A stretch of 64,000 nucleotides of DNA from an uncultured Prevotellaceae bacterium (GCA_902799905.1 CADCCB010000003.1:1-64000), one strand, 5' to 3'; numbered from the stretch's first letter, positions 15,625 to 24,922 are shown. Translations and numbers: made by a program. Notes: generated by a model from the sequence alone, not told the origin.

Positions 15625-16719
15625 TTATTTCTCCAGTTGTTCTTGGACAAAGGCTTCCAGTTCCGTGCCACGCAAGTCCTTGGCGAGAATGGTGCCCTGC
15701 TGGTCGACTACCACGGTGAAGGGGATGGCCTGCACATTGAAGGCTTCGGCCGTCTTCTGTTGGTTGTCCCATACCTGCGGCCAAGTCATTCCTAGTTCGC
15801 TGATGGCGCCTTTCCATGCATCGACATCCTGGTCGAGAGATATGCCGACGATGCCGAAGCCCTTTTCGCTGTTCTTCTCGAGCAGTGATTTCATGAAGGG
15901 CATCTCCCGACAGCAGGGACCACACCACGATGCCCAGAAGTCGAGCACGGTGATCTTGTTCTTCTTCACTTCGTCCAGCACATTCATCTCCAGCGTCTCA
16001 GGCGTGGGCAGAATGATGTCTTCCAGTGTATGGCCGATATCCGTCTTCTTGGTATTCTCAATAGCAGCGATAATATCCTGTATAGCCTGACGCTGCTTGA
16101 AATTCTCAGGCATCTTGCCAATGAGTTCCTCCACCTTGTCGTTGTCGAAGAGACCGTTTCCGCTCATTTGCGTCAGCACAAAGTATCCGTACTCATTGCC
16201 GATGTTGGCTTCGATGGACTCCAGCAGGTTGTCGGTCATCTGCTGCTGCAGCAGGTTGTATTGGTTGATGATGGAGTCACGCTGAGTCTCACTGATATCT
16301 TCGCCGCCGCCATAGATAGGGGCGAGCAAATCCTGTGCCTTGGCCTGTATCTCAGCCTGCTTGTCGTTCATGGCCTGCCAGGCATCGTTGGCCGTAGTAC
16401 CTGATACCTTCGACTCGTTGGTTTTCGAGAGGACAACGTTGATGGTGCCTTTCTCGCGGAAGAAGAGCACCGAGGCGGAGTTGTCTGTAGGCATGAGTGC
16501 GCAAACGATGACAGAGTCGCTTTCACCCTTGTATGAGAACTTGCCGTCCTTGACGATGATGGTGTCGAGGGCTTGGTTGTTGATAGCCTCATAGAGCACG
16601 ATGGTGTCTCCGTCTTCGAAGCCTTCGGCTACACCGTTGATCTTGAAATTGTTCGACTGACAGGCAGTCGTGGTCAGGACAGCAGTAGCCAGTCCTAAGA
16701 AAAACTTGGTTGCGTTCAT
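15625..16719 (-). CDS. TlpA-like thiol-disulfide lipoprotein with DUF4369-type N-domain
   Basis: 364 residues. MNATKFFLGLATAVLTTTACQSN is a lipoprotein signal with Cys near residue 20. Residues 25-130 are beta-rich and resemble the DUF4369 domain that often precedes thioredoxin folds in Bacteroidetes. A helical linker follows, and the C-terminal domain has ASWCGPCCREMPFM with the CGPC active site near residue 265. It probably reduces or exchanges disulfides in the cell envelope. It lies 15 bases behind prs. Confidence 0.88.
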   Translation of the reverse strand: MNATKFFLGLATAVLTTTACQSNNFKINGVAEGFEDGDTIVLYEAINNQALDTIIVKDGKFSYKGESDSVIVCALMPTDNSASVLFFREKGTINVVLSKTNESKVSGTTANDAWQAMNDKQAEIQAKAQDLLAPIYGGGEDISETQRDSIINQYNLLQQQMTDNLLESIEANIGNEYGYFVLTQMSGNGLFDNDKVEELIGKMPENFKQRQAIQDIIAAIENTKKTDIGHTLEDIILPTPETLEMNVLDEVKKNKITVLDFWASWCGPCCREMPFMKSLLEKNSEKGFGIVGISLDQDVDAWKGAISELGMTWPQVWDNQQKTAEAFNVQAIPFTVVVDQQGTILAKDLRGTELEAFVQEQLEK

Positions 16720-16734
16720 ATAATAAAAAGTAGT

Positions 16735-17673
16735 TTATACAAGGTACTGGTCGCTGATGCTCTCGTTCTCAATGACACGGCGGATGGTCTCGGCAAACAT
16801 GTCGGCCACGCTGATCTGCTTGACCTTGGCGCAGCGCTGGGTGTAGGGGATAGAGTCGGTGAAGACAATCTCTTCGAGGGCCGACTCCTGCACACGGTCG
16901 CTGGCTGGACCGCTCATGACGCAGTGTGAGGCACAAGCGCGCACGGTCTTGGCACCGGCTTCCTTCATCAGGTCGGCAGCCTTGGTGATGGTACCAGCCG
17001 TATCGACCATATCATCAATAATGACTACATTCTTGCCTTCCACCTCACCGATGATCTGCATCGTTGCAACGACGTTGGCACGGGCGCGTGTCTTATTGCA
17101 GAGCACGAGCGGACATCCCAGATATTTGGCATAGGTGTTGGCGCGCTTTGAGCCGCCTACATCGGGAGAAGCAATGACCAGGTCTTCGAGTTTCAGGCTC
17201 TGCAGGTAGGGGAGCAGCACGCCTGATGCATAGAGATGATCGACGGGAACATCGAAGAATCCCTGTATCTGGTCGGCATGCAGGTCCATGGTGATGACAC
17301 GGTTCACACCGGCCACACTGAGCAGGTCGGCCACCAGTTTTGCGCCGATGCTGACACGCGGTTTGTCCTTGCGGTCCTGTCGTGCCCATCCGAAGTAGGG
17401 GATGACGGCGTTGATGGTGCGTGCTGATGCTCTCTTGGCAGCATCAATCATCAGCAGCAGTTCCATGAGGTTGTCGCTGTTGGGAAAGGTGCTCTGTACG
17501 AGGAAGATGTCGCGTCCGCGAATGGATTCTTCGTAAGAAACAGCAAACTCTCCGTCGGAGAATTTCGTGATCTGCAGTTTGCCGAGCGGGCAACCCAGAC
17601 TTTGGCAGATTTTCTCTGCCAGGTATCTTGTGGCGGTGCCAGAGAATACCATGTAGGAGTTTTGTGTAGTCAT
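16735..17673 (-). CDS. prs: Ribose-phosphate pyrophosphokinase
   Basis: 312 residues, the normal length. It makes PRPP from ribose 5-phosphate and ATP for nucleotide, His and Trp synthesis. ITKFSDGEFAVSYEESIRGRDIFLVQST, RQDRKDKPRVSIGAKLVADLL and the PRPP-binding VVIIDDMVDTAGTITKAA (near residue 215) are all intact. It follows the ThiE-like gene by 30 bases on the same strand. Confidence 0.97.
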   Translation of the reverse strand: MTTQNSYMVFSGTATRYLAEKICQSLGCPLGKLQITKFSDGEFAVSYEESIRGRDIFLVQSTFPNSDNLMELLLMIDAAKRASARTINAVIPYFGWARQDRKDKPRVSIGAKLVADLLSVAGVNRVITMDLHADQIQGFFDVPVDHLYASGVLLPYLQSLKLEDLVIASPDVGGSKRANTYAKYLGCPLVLCNKTRARANVVATMQIIGEVEGKNVVIIDDMVDTAGTITKAADLMKEAGAKTVRACASHCVMSGPASDRVQESALEEIVFTDSIPYTQRCAKVKQISVADMFAETIRRVIENESISDQYLV

Positions 17674-17703
17674 TGCTCTATTATAAGATTGCTTGTTCTT
17701 TCC

Positions 17704-18312
17704 TTATCCGGCTGCCTTGCGCAACTTGTTGAAGTGTGCAATCAGTTCCTTGTAGTCCTGCTCCCTGTGGATGTCGAAGTGGTTCCACAGGTCGGTGCTG
17801 ATGACGACGCCTCCGAAGCCGAGGTCTTTCATCCGGCGGATATTGTCGAGGTTGATGCCGCTTAGGGCGTAGACGTGCTTGTCGATGAGTCCCTGCCTGA
17901 CGGCCTGTCGCAGTTGCTCTTCGGTGAACGACTGCTTCTCGTTGGCTTCGCCCTGACTGTCGAGGACGTTGCGCAGGAAAACATAAGACGAGCGTTTCTT
18001 GGCCTCCTTCAGTTCTTCCAAATGGCGACAGGTCATGCTGAGGTGCCCCTTGTAGCCGTAGGGCAGCGGGTCGTCAGGATGGTTGAGGTGTATGCCGTGC
18101 AGGCGGAACTCCTCCTTCAGATAGAAGTGGTCGTGAACGGTGATTTTCTTGTAGTAATCCTCTGGCAGGAGGGTGAGCAACCGTTCGGAATACACAGGTT
18201 CCGATCCCGGTTTATATAAATGCAGATTCTCCAGACCTTCCTCGAAGAGGGTGGTCAGAATCTTGTCTTCCTCCACGAAAAACGTGGCCTTTGTCATGAT
18301 GATGAGTTTCAT
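17704..18312 (-). CDS. Thiamine phosphate synthase-like protein (ThiE/TenI family)
   Basis: 202 residues from MKLIIMTKATFFVEED. The sequence follows a TIM-barrel ThiE pattern: LHLYKPGSEP, GIHLNHPDDPLP near residue 75, SMTCRHLEELKEA near residue 90 and VYALSGINLDNIRRMKDLGFGGVVIST near residue 150 (phosphate site GI...G). Classic ThiE has R/G-rich diphosphate-binding motifs that are weak here. It may be a true ThiE or a TenI-type relative. There are no thiamine genes next to it. Confidence 0.7.
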   Translation of the reverse strand: MKLIIMTKATFFVEEDKILTTLFEEGLENLHLYKPGSEPVYSERLLTLLPEDYYKKITVHDHFYLKEEFRLHGIHLNHPDDPLPYGYKGHLSMTCRHLEELKEAKKRSSYVFLRNVLDSQGEANEKQSFTEEQLRQAVRQGLIDKHVYALSGINLDNIRRMKDLGFGGVVISTDLWNHFDIHREQDYKELIAHFNKLRKAAG

Positions 18313-18330
18313 CTGCAAGCCTTTTTATTG

Positions 18331-18361
18331 AAAAAGCCCTATCCATAATCGAATAAGGGCT
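18331..18361 (-). terminator. Terminator of the tRNA-Arg gene
   Basis: A 6-base stem (18335-18340 with 18356-18361) is followed on the minus strand by a T run. It sits between tRNA-Arg and the ThiE-like gene. Confidence 0.75.
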
Positions 18362-18375
18362 CTTGATGTCTCTCG

Positions 18376-18449
18376 TGATTCCGTCGGGATTCGAACCCGA
18401 GACCCACAGCTTAGAAGGCTGTTGCTCTATCCAGCTGAGCTACGGAACC
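18376..18449 (-). tRNA. tRNA-Arg, anticodon TCT
   Basis: The minus strand folds into a standard cloverleaf: a 7-base acceptor stem with one G-U pair and discriminator A, D arm GCTCAGCTGGATAGAGC, a 5-base anticodon stem with loop CTTCTAA (anticodon TCT, reading AGA), and T arm with GGTTCGAATCC. The 3' CCA is not encoded. A -7 box lies 24 bases upstream and a terminator downstream, so it is a single-gene unit. Confidence 0.96.
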
Positions 18450-18472
18450 TCCACGATTCTTGAAATCGTGTG

Positions 18473-18480
18473 CAAAGGTA
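18473..18480 (-). promoter_or_regulatory. -7 box of the tRNA-Arg promoter
   Basis: TACCTTTG on the minus strand. A small hairpin (18452-18470, 7-base stem) lies between it and the tRNA and may be the processed 5' leader. Confidence 0.6.
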
Positions 18481-18507
18481 CACATTTTCCCCGACACTTC
18501 CAAATTT

Positions 18508-19305
18508 TTATGCCCTAAATCTGATGTATGCCCGGTCGTCGAATGAATTAAATCCTGCTTTGAATGCTTTTGTGGCTTTGAACTGCCCGATATTCAGCGG
18601 GTCGGTCTCGCGCTGGTGACTCAGTTTCTGCTCCGATTCCTCGAGGGTGGGACAGAGGAAGGGGTAGCCGTCGCTGGCCAGAATGATTTCCCAGGGGCGG
18701 AAGTCGAGGGTGATGACCCTGACATGCTGCTCGGGGATGCGGAAGCCGTCGATCACCGAGTAGGTCACGTTCTGCTGCTTCATGGTCTCTATCATGTGGG
18801 GGATGATCTGCTGGCGGGCGGTATCGTCCTCGAGGAAGTGCTCCTTGGGCTCGCTGCTGCTGTTGATGATATCGGCCCGCTGCTCGGCCAGTTCCTGCTC
18901 GTAGGGCTTGGGGTTGTCGTAGTAGATACCTCCCACGATGCACTGGCAGTCGCCAATCATCCATATCTCACGGTTGACGCGGCTGAAGACGACGGCACTG
19001 GCCGTTAGCCTTTCCTCCGGGTGTTCGGCCAGCCTCTTGGCGAGCGACTTGCCGTAGTGCTTGCCTATCTGGCGTGTGACACCGATGCAGAAGTCGTGGC
19101 AGGAGATGCCTTTTGGGGCCTTGCGTATAAACTTCTCCACCTGCCGCATGGCATAGCGCCCGTTGCTGCTGAAGAAACTGTAGCGCCGGTCGGTCTTCGA
19201 TGTCGATCCGTCGATGACGGCGATGAAGTCAGGGGTGATGACGATGCCGTCTTCGCTTTTTTTCTTCGGGTCTTTCGGGACGATAGTCTGTTCTATGATT
19301 TCCAT
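18508..19305 (-). CDS. PP2C-like protein, possible serine/threonine phosphatase
   Basis: 265 residues, no signal peptide. Three blocks resemble the metal-binding motifs of PPM phosphatases: FIAVIDGSTSKTDR near residue 28, SAVVFSRVNREIWMIGDCQC near residue 105 and ILASDGYPFLCPTLEESE near residue 212. Classic PP2C has DGHGG and GDSR; here they read DGSTS and GDCQ, so activity is uncertain. It begins inside the end of the ygiQ gene (77-base overlap) and ends the operon. No kinase is adjacent. Confidence 0.62.
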   Translation of the reverse strand: MEIIEQTIVPKDPKKKSEDGIVITPDFIAVIDGSTSKTDRRYSFFSSNGRYAMRQVEKFIRKAPKGISCHDFCIGVTRQIGKHYGKSLAKRLAEHPEERLTASAVVFSRVNREIWMIGDCQCIVGGIYYDNPKPYEQELAEQRADIINSSSEPKEHFLEDDTARQQIIPHMIETMKQQNVTYSVIDGFRIPEQHVRVITLDFRPWEIILASDGYPFLCPTLEESEQKLSHQRETDPLNIGQFKATKAFKAGFNSFDDRAYIRFRA

Positions 19306-21121
19306 TGGGGAATAGTTTGTTGATCAGGTCTGTGCGGCCTATGCGCCGCAGGCTCTGCTCTATGCCGCGCCGTTCCTCCGGCTTGTACCAGAAGAAGTAC
19401 TGGCGCTGAGCGAGTTTCTCTCGTTGTGTCTTGGCCGAGAATACTGGCTCTAGCGTGTAGGGGTCGTAACCCGTGTACCAAGTCTCGGTGGCGATGGTCA
19501 TGGGCGTCGGTGTGAAGTCCTGCACCTGTTCCAGTTGGAAGTCCATGTCCTTGGTGAGTGTTGCCAATTCGGCCATGTCCTCCTCGCGGCAGCCCGGGTG
19601 GCTGGAGATGAAGTAGGGTATGATCTGCTGGCGCAGGTTCTCCTCGCGATTGATGCGGTCGAAGATGCGCTTGAAGGCACCAAACTGCTTGAACGAGGGC
19701 TTGCGCATGAGCATCAGCACGCGGTCGCTGGTATGCTCGGGAGCCACCTTCAGTCGGCCGCTGACATGCCGGCAGATGAGTTCGCGGGTGTATTCATCGG
19801 CTGAGCGGTTGGCGGCCTCATCGTTACTGCGATAGAGCAGCAGGTCGTAGCGCACGCCGCTGCCAATGAAACTCTTCTTGATGCCTGGCAGCGCATCGAC
19901 TGCCCGGTAGATGTCGAGCAGTTGCTGGTGGCTGGTGTTCAGGTTCGGGCATATCTGAGGGTGGATGCAGGATGGGCGCTTGCACTTCTCGCAGGCCTTC
20001 AGGTTGCGTCCGTGCATGCCGTACATGTTGGCCGACGGGCCTCCGAGGTCAGAGAGGTAGCCCTTGAAGTCGGGCATCTGCGTCACCTGTTTCACCTCTT
20101 TCAGTATGCTCTGTTTCGAGCGGCAGGCAATGAACTTGCCCTGGTGTGCGGAGATGGTACAGAAGGCGCAGCCGCCGAAGCATCCGCGGTGGATGTTGAC
20201 CGAGTGCTTGATCATGTCGTAGGCCGGTATGCGCTTGCCTTTGTACTTGGGGTGCGGCTGTCGCGTGTAGGGCAGGTCAAAAGAGGCATCAATCTCCTCA
20301 GTCGTCATAGGCGGGTAGGGGGGATTGACCACGACACAGTCGCTTCCTGTGTGCTGCAGCAGACGGCATGCATGCATCATGTTCGACTGTTCCTCGATGT
20401 GGCGGTAGTTCTCGGCCTCGGCCCGCTTGTCGCGCAGACATTCCTCGTGGCTGTGCAGCACGATGTCGTCTTCCCTCGTCTCTACCTGCTTTGTCAGATA
20501 GACGATTTGAGGCATGTCCTCGATGACCTCCGTGCGGCGAATGTCCAGTCCCTGGTCAGCGCGTCGTGCCAGTTCGAGGATAGTCTTCTCGCCCATGCCA
20601 TAACTGATGATGTCGCCGCCGCAGTCGCAGAGAATGCACTTGCGCAGCGTGTCCTGCCAGTAGTCGTAGTGGGTGAGTCGTCGGAGCGAGGCTTCTATGC
20701 CGCCGAGCACGATGGGCACGTCGGGATAGAGTTGGCGCAGGATGTTGCTATAGACGATGGTGGGATATTCGGGCCGCATGTCGTGGCGCCCGTCGGGCGA
20801 GTAGGCATCCTCGGAGCGCAGTCGTCGGTTGGCCGTGTATTTGTTGACCATCGAGTCCATGCAGCCTGGCGAGATGCCGAAGAAGAGGCGTGGGCGCCCC
20901 AGTTTGCGGAAGTCGCGGAAGTCGCCGTGCCAGTCGGGCTGCGGAACGATGGCCACGCGATAGCCTGCTGCCTCGAGCGTGCGCCCGATGACAGCCGCTC
21001 CGAACGACGGGTGGTCCACATAGGCATCGCCAGAGAACAGGATGACGTCCAGTTCATCCCATCCCCTGAGTTCCAACTCCTTCTTGGTGGTCGGCAGGAA
21101 GTCAGTCAGCCGATACTCCAT
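19229..21121 (-). CDS. YgiQ family radical SAM protein
   Basis: 630 residues from MEYRLTDFLPTTKKELE. The N-terminal domain resembles a B12-binding Rossmann fold (DVILFSGDAYVDHPSFGAAVIGR); the radical SAM cluster motif CFGGCAFCTIS lies near residue 310, followed by ACEKCKRPSCIHPQICPN, an additional cysteine-rich segment. The biochemical role of YgiQ proteins is unknown. The C-terminus is a run of Arg, Lys and His. The chosen start overlaps the previous small gene by 20 bases. Confidence 0.92.
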   Translation of the reverse strand: MEYRLTDFLPTTKKELELRGWDELDVILFSGDAYVDHPSFGAAVIGRTLEAAGYRVAIVPQPDWHGDFRDFRKLGRPRLFFGISPGCMDSMVNKYTANRRLRSEDAYSPDGRHDMRPEYPTIVYSNILRQLYPDVPIVLGGIEASLRRLTHYDYWQDTLRKCILCDCGGDIISYGMGEKTILELARRADQGLDIRRTEVIEDMPQIVYLTKQVETREDDIVLHSHEECLRDKRAEAENYRHIEEQSNMMHACRLLQHTGSDCVVVNPPYPPMTTEEIDASFDLPYTRQPHPKYKGKRIPAYDMIKHSVNIHRGCFGGCAFCTISAHQGKFIACRSKQSILKEVKQVTQMPDFKGYLSDLGGPSANMYGMHGRNLKACEKCKRPSCIHPQICPNLNTSHQQLLDIYRAVDALPGIKKSFIGSGVRYDLLLYRSNDEAANRSADEYTRELICRHVSGRLKVAPEHTSDRVLMLMRKPSFKQFGAFKRIFDRINREENLRQQIIPYFISSHPGCREEDMAELATLTKDMDFQLEQVQDFTPTPMTIATETWYTGYDPYTLEPVFSAKTQREKLAQRQYFFWYKPEERRGIEQSLRRIGRTDLINKLFPNGNHRTDYRPERPEEKKRRRHRHHP

Positions 21122-21425
21122 CGCCAGTGTCCTGTCGTTTCTGCCAGTCAACATAGAGTTGCAGCAGGTTCTGCAGACCGAGTGCCTTCATGTTGGGGTG
21201 GTAGACCACATCGAGGCACAGGTCGAGCAACTGCTTGTCGCTGCCGCTTTCCGACTCGAGCAGCGCGCGGATATTGAGGCGCAGTTTGTCGAGCACGGCT
21301 TCATCGACATAACCATTGGAGTCTATGAGGTCGCGCAGCAACTGGTATTGCTCGATGGTAGCCAGGTGCTGGTCGCTCACTTCGATGCTTCTTGTGCCTG
21401 AAGCATTGGTTTTGATTTTTGTCAT
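21102..21425 (-). CDS. Small uncharacterised protein between amidase-like and ygiQ genes
   Basis: 107 residues, starting MTKIKTNASGTRSIEVSDQHL. It is helical with leucine-rich segments (YQLLRDLIDSNGYVDEAVLDKLRLNIRALL) and no signal peptide or cysteine pairs. It begins two bases after the upstream stop and runs 20 bases into ygiQ, so it is part of this operon. I do not recognise a family. Confidence 0.7.
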   Translation of the reverse strand: MTKIKTNASGTRSIEVSDQHLATIEQYQLLRDLIDSNGYVDEAVLDKLRLNIRALLESESGSDKQLLDLCLDVVYHPNMKALGLQNLLQLYVDWQKRQDTGDGVSAD

Positions 21426-21427
21426 AA

Positions 21428-24022
21428 CTATTTGTTGTTTAGGAAGTTCATGATACCTCGCATAATGGATGCACGCTTCTGTGCGTCGGTGATGCACTCG
21501 AAGGGGAAGCCCATTATGAAGGCGTGGTAGTCGCCACCGGCATAGGCCACGGCGGCACTGGTCTGGTTGGCATAGACCATAGCGGGGAAGGCTGCTATGT
21601 TGGTGGGCATGAGCAGGTCGCTCTGTGTGGCGGCATAGTGCTGTTCGTTGAGTAGTCGGTGGAAGTTGAAGGTTGTTCCCATGCCGCTGATGGTGCCGTC
21701 GGCATCGCGGTTCACGCCGTCGAGCCTGACCTTGAGCACCTCGCTGAGGAACTGCTGTTCGTCGGGCTGCTGCATGTCGGTACCGATGTAGGCCCCGCTG
21801 ACCAGCAGGTTTCCGCCAGTTGCTGTGTAGCCGCGCAGTTGTGCCTGTAGGGCAGGCGTGAATGTCTTGTAGCCCACGAGGCTGTGTCCGTCGTTACGCT
21901 CCAGTCCGAGCAGCAAGTCCACGGTGGCGTAGGCCGGTCCAAGCGTTACCTCTCCGTTCTCGATGGCCTGTTTCGAGGCACTCAGAATGTTGAAGCCTCC
22001 TGCCAGTTGCAGGGCCTCGGCATGTCGGCGCACATCGTTGAAGTCGTTGCCGGCGATGAATAGTCCGGCAAGTTCTGCTGTGGAGTAGCCCAGTCCGGTG
22101 GAGTCCTCGATGCCGAGTCGCGACTCGTTGAATATCTTCTGCTTGCCCAGCCATCCAGCGGTGCGCCCGTAACTGACGCCGATGTCCTCACCCAGGTCGA
22201 AGCCCTGTCCGGTGCTGCTGATGGCGGGCGACGAGAGGCGTCGGAAGCCGTTGACGATGAGTGCTGTGCGCTTGGCCTGCGGGTTGTAGAGTGCCGAGAG
22301 CACCTCGGTGGGGAAACTCTGTCCGCCCTCGTTGGTGGCAGTCACGCGGAAACTGTAGAGCACGTTGGGTGTGAGCCTGACCGTGCATGATGAGCCTTTG
22401 AGCAGGGTGCCGTTGTCGAAGTCACTATGGTTCTGGGCGATGTAGAGCACGTAGCCCGTGGGGTCGGCTGTGGTCTCCTGGCTGTCGGCTGTGCCTCGCC
22501 AACTGATTTTGACCTCTCCCTCGCGTTCGGTGAACTCGATGTGGAAGTTGTCGGGCGTCAGCGGCTGGACGATGCACGGCTGGTCGTGGCGACGCGTGAT
22601 GTAGCGCAGCAGGGTCTTATAGACCGAGCGTGCCAGTGTGAAGCGGAAGTTAGGGTCTTGGGCCAGTCGCATGTCGCCGAAGTTCTGGTGCGACAGGGTC
22701 TCGAGTATGGCGCTGGGCACGATGGGCACGCGCGTCTCCGAGTAGTTACGGTCGTAGAGATTGCGTCCCACCCACTCGCCGTACCAGTATCTCAGGTCGC
22801 GTGTGGTGTTCTCCAGCAGGTCGGTGGCCAGTGTCTTCGATGCCTCGCGGCTCTCGCCGTTGGCCAGTGCCGAGTCGCCCTTCTGCGTGGTGCAGATGGT
22901 GAGCGAGCCATAGACGCCCAGTCCGGTGTCTGTGTGTCCGGCATCGCTGTGGATGGCCAGGGAGAGTTCGATGGGCACCTTGCGTCCCATGGAGTCGGGG
23001 GCGTAGGCCGAGCCGCCGCAGAGCAGGTTGGTCATCAGCGAGCGCACATTGATGTCGTCGGCATAGTCGCTGGTGCCCTGTTTCGACGAATAGACCTCGT
23101 AGGGCATGCCTGCCCACTGGGCGTAGTAGCGTGCTCCCTCCAGACAGCGTGGCAGTCCGCTGACCTCGCCACCGCGCTCTATGTTGCCCATGCCGCCTCC
23201 GAAGCGCACGGCATCGGTGGTGACGTAGCCCCTCTTCTCGCTGTGGTTGCTCACCACGACGCGGTTCATCTCTGAGCAGCCCTTCTCAAACTCGAAGGTG
23301 CCCAGATAGACCCATGTGGAGCCGCCCATCTGCTGGTTGACGCGGAACTCGGTCTTCTGGCCCTTGTGCCACACCGTGTAGTGGGCATCGTCGACGCTGG
23401 CGGGCACGTTCTGGTAACTGACATAGACGGCATAGCGGCCCTCCTCGGGTATCTCCGGCTGGTAACTGACGGTGCTCACCTTCGACTTGCTGTCGGTGGC
23501 CTCGCACATGCGCACGGTGCCTGCCTGGAAGGGGTTGTCGCCGTCGTGGTAGATGGCCTGACGCTGGGCGAAGCCGTGCTTGGGGCCTGTGGTCCAGGGC
23601 TTTCGGTTTTCGTTCTCCTGATAGTGTCCCTGGGCGTTGGCGTCATCGTTGTCGACGATCACCTCGTTGCGCTGCCAGTCGCGTTCGCGCGGCGTAAAGA
23701 CCACGGCACCGGCATTCTCGAGCATGGGTATGAGGTAGGGCACGACGATGGTCTGCGTAAAGAGGTCTTCGTTGGTGCAGAAGAGCGAGGGCCGCTGCCA
23801 TTGCCATCGTCCCTTGTTGTTGTCGTAGTAGCGCCCGTGGCTGGCCCAGAGCGAGATGTGCCTGCCTTCCAGTCCTTGTTCGATGGAGTAGGGGCGTGAC
23901 TCGTTTCTCACCCAGGGCTGTTGTGCCCCTGCCGGGCTGGTGAGGGATGAAAGGGTGATAAGAAGAAGTGAAAGCGTCACCCACCGCCTGATGTGTCTGT
24001 TGTTGTTATCCTTGTGTGTCAT
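21428..24022 (-). CDS. Secreted multidomain protein: golvesin-like, amidase-like and fibronectin III domains
   Basis: 864 residues with a signal peptide ending around SPAGA-QQ (residue 34). Residues 180-275 look like a golvesin C-terminal-like module (GRYAVYVSYQNVPASVDDAHYTV). Residues 355-480 resemble an N-acetylmuramoyl-L-alanine amidase core (LSLAIHSDAGHTD and ETLSHQNFGDM, with His and Glu as possible zinc ligands). Residues 495-590 form a fibronectin III domain. Such proteins are often called xanthan lyase in Bacteroides genomes, with little support. Cell-wall amidase activity is an inference. It is the large gene of the 24862-18508 operon. Confidence 0.75.
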   Translation of the reverse strand: MTHKDNNNRHIRRWVTLSLLLITLSSLTSPAGAQQPWVRNESRPYSIEQGLEGRHISLWASHGRYYDNNKGRWQWQRPSLFCTNEDLFTQTIVVPYLIPMLENAGAVVFTPRERDWQRNEVIVDNDDANAQGHYQENENRKPWTTGPKHGFAQRQAIYHDGDNPFQAGTVRMCEATDSKSKVSTVSYQPEIPEEGRYAVYVSYQNVPASVDDAHYTVWHKGQKTEFRVNQQMGGSTWVYLGTFEFEKGCSEMNRVVVSNHSEKRGYVTTDAVRFGGGMGNIERGGEVSGLPRCLEGARYYAQWAGMPYEVYSSKQGTSDYADDINVRSLMTNLLCGGSAYAPDSMGRKVPIELSLAIHSDAGHTDTGLGVYGSLTICTTQKGDSALANGESREASKTLATDLLENTTRDLRYWYGEWVGRNLYDRNYSETRVPIVPSAILETLSHQNFGDMRLAQDPNFRFTLARSVYKTLLRYITRRHDQPCIVQPLTPDNFHIEFTEREGEVKISWRGTADSQETTADPTGYVLYIAQNHSDFDNGTLLKGSSCTVRLTPNVLYSFRVTATNEGGQSFPTEVLSALYNPQAKRTALIVNGFRRLSSPAISSTGQGFDLGEDIGVSYGRTAGWLGKQKIFNESRLGIEDSTGLGYSTAELAGLFIAGNDFNDVRRHAEALQLAGGFNILSASKQAIENGEVTLGPAYATVDLLLGLERNDGHSLVGYKTFTPALQAQLRGYTATGGNLLVSGAYIGTDMQQPDEQQFLSEVLKVRLDGVNRDADGTISGMGTTFNFHRLLNEQHYAATQSDLLMPTNIAAFPAMVYANQTSAAVAYAGGDYHAFIMGFPFECITDAQKRASIMRGIMNFLNNK

Positions 24023-24025
24023 CTG

Positions 24026-24592
24026 TCATTTGTCGTTGTCATCCAGTCCTGTGGCGAAGTTCTCGGGGTTTTTGCCGCAGAAGTCCTTGAAGTAGAGTTT
24101 GATGTCGCGCATGTCGCCCTCCAGGTCGCCTGAGGGGATGATGGTCTTTGTGCAGACGATGCGCTTGTGGCGGTAGTCCAGTCCGTAGAGCAGGATGGGC
24201 ATCTGTGCCTTCAGGGCGATGAAATAAAAGCCCTTCTTCCACTCTTCTACACGCGAGCGCGTGCCCTCGGGTGTGATACAGAGGTGGAAGGTCTTGGCCC
24301 GTCGTGCTGCCTCGGCCATCGAGTCGGTCATGCTGGTGTGTTTCTGCCTATAGACGGGAATGCCTCCCATGGCCTTGAAGATGGGGCCAAGGGGGAAGAA
24401 GAACCACTCCTTCTTCATGAGGAAGTTGCTCTTCAGCCTGTGTGCGCCGTTGTAGAGTTGTCCGTAGAGGAAGTCCCAGTTGCTGGTGTGTGGCGCCAGG
24501 CAGATGATATACTTGTCGGGATGAGCCTCGGTGACTTCCGAAGTCCATCCCATTTGTTTGTACAAGAGCCAGTTACAGAATTTCTGCCACAT
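24026..24592 (-). CDS. PlsC-like acyltransferase
   Basis: 188 residues with the acyltransferase motifs APHTSNWDF (the HX4D box, near residue 35), PLGPIFKAMGGIPVYR near residue 67 and ITPEGTRSRVEEWKKGFYFIAL near residue 107. Proteins of this group acylate lysophospholipids or related acceptors at the membrane. It starts immediately before the stop of the preceding gene (no gap) and ends three bases before the amidase-like gene. Confidence 0.88.
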   Translation of the reverse strand: MWQKFCNWLLYKQMGWTSEVTEAHPDKYIICLAPHTSNWDFLYGQLYNGAHRLKSNFLMKKEWFFFPLGPIFKAMGGIPVYRQKHTSMTDSMAEAARRAKTFHLCITPEGTRSRVEEWKKGFYFIALKAQMPILLYGLDYRHKRIVCTKTIIPSGDLEGDMRDIKLYFKDFCGKNPENFATGLDDNDK

Positions 24593-24862
24593 TTACAGGT
24601 TGTTGATTTGGTCTACGATTTCGCCTATCTGTGCCGAGAACTTCTCTCGCAGGTCTTTGTAGTACTGTTTGGCGGGCATGCCGGGTTCTGGGTGTGACAC
24701 GCGGCTCGTGAAGTTGCTCTGCGTCTTGATGATGCTGTAGAGCAGGGCCTCGGTGTTGCCCTGGTTGTCGTCATTGCCATAGAGCGATGCTGCCACTGCC
24801 TCGGTAAACAGTTCGTCGCATACCAGGTTGATAGCGTGTTTTAGTGTTCTTTTGTTTGCCAT
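24593..24862 (-). CDS. Small helical protein heading the ygiQ operon
   Basis: 89 residues from MANKRTLKHAINLVCDELF. It is mostly helical with an acidic NDDNQGNTEALL loop and a KQYYKDLREKFSAQIGEIVDQINNL C-terminal helix. Similar short proteins are present across Bacteroidetes without a known function. It has its own promoter 30 bases upstream and leads the six-gene operon. Confidence 0.75.
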   Translation of the reverse strand: MANKRTLKHAINLVCDELFTEAVAASLYGNDDNQGNTEALLYSIIKTQSNFTSRVSHPEPGMPAKQYYKDLREKFSAQIGEIVDQINNL

Positions 24863-24891
24863 AGATGTCAAGTGTTTTTATTTCGTTTCAG

Positions 24892-24922
24892 CAAAGATAG
24901 GCAAAATATTCGAAACGACAAA
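24892..24922 (-). promoter_or_regulatory. Promoter of the ygiQ operon
   Basis: On the minus strand TTTG (24919-24922) and TATCTTTG (24892-24899) are 19 bases apart, a full match to the Bacteroidetes consensus. Confidence 0.82.

Noticed and set aside
19922..21277. A 451-codon plus-strand frame opposite ygiQ
   Set aside because: Antisense shadow of a well-supported radical SAM gene.
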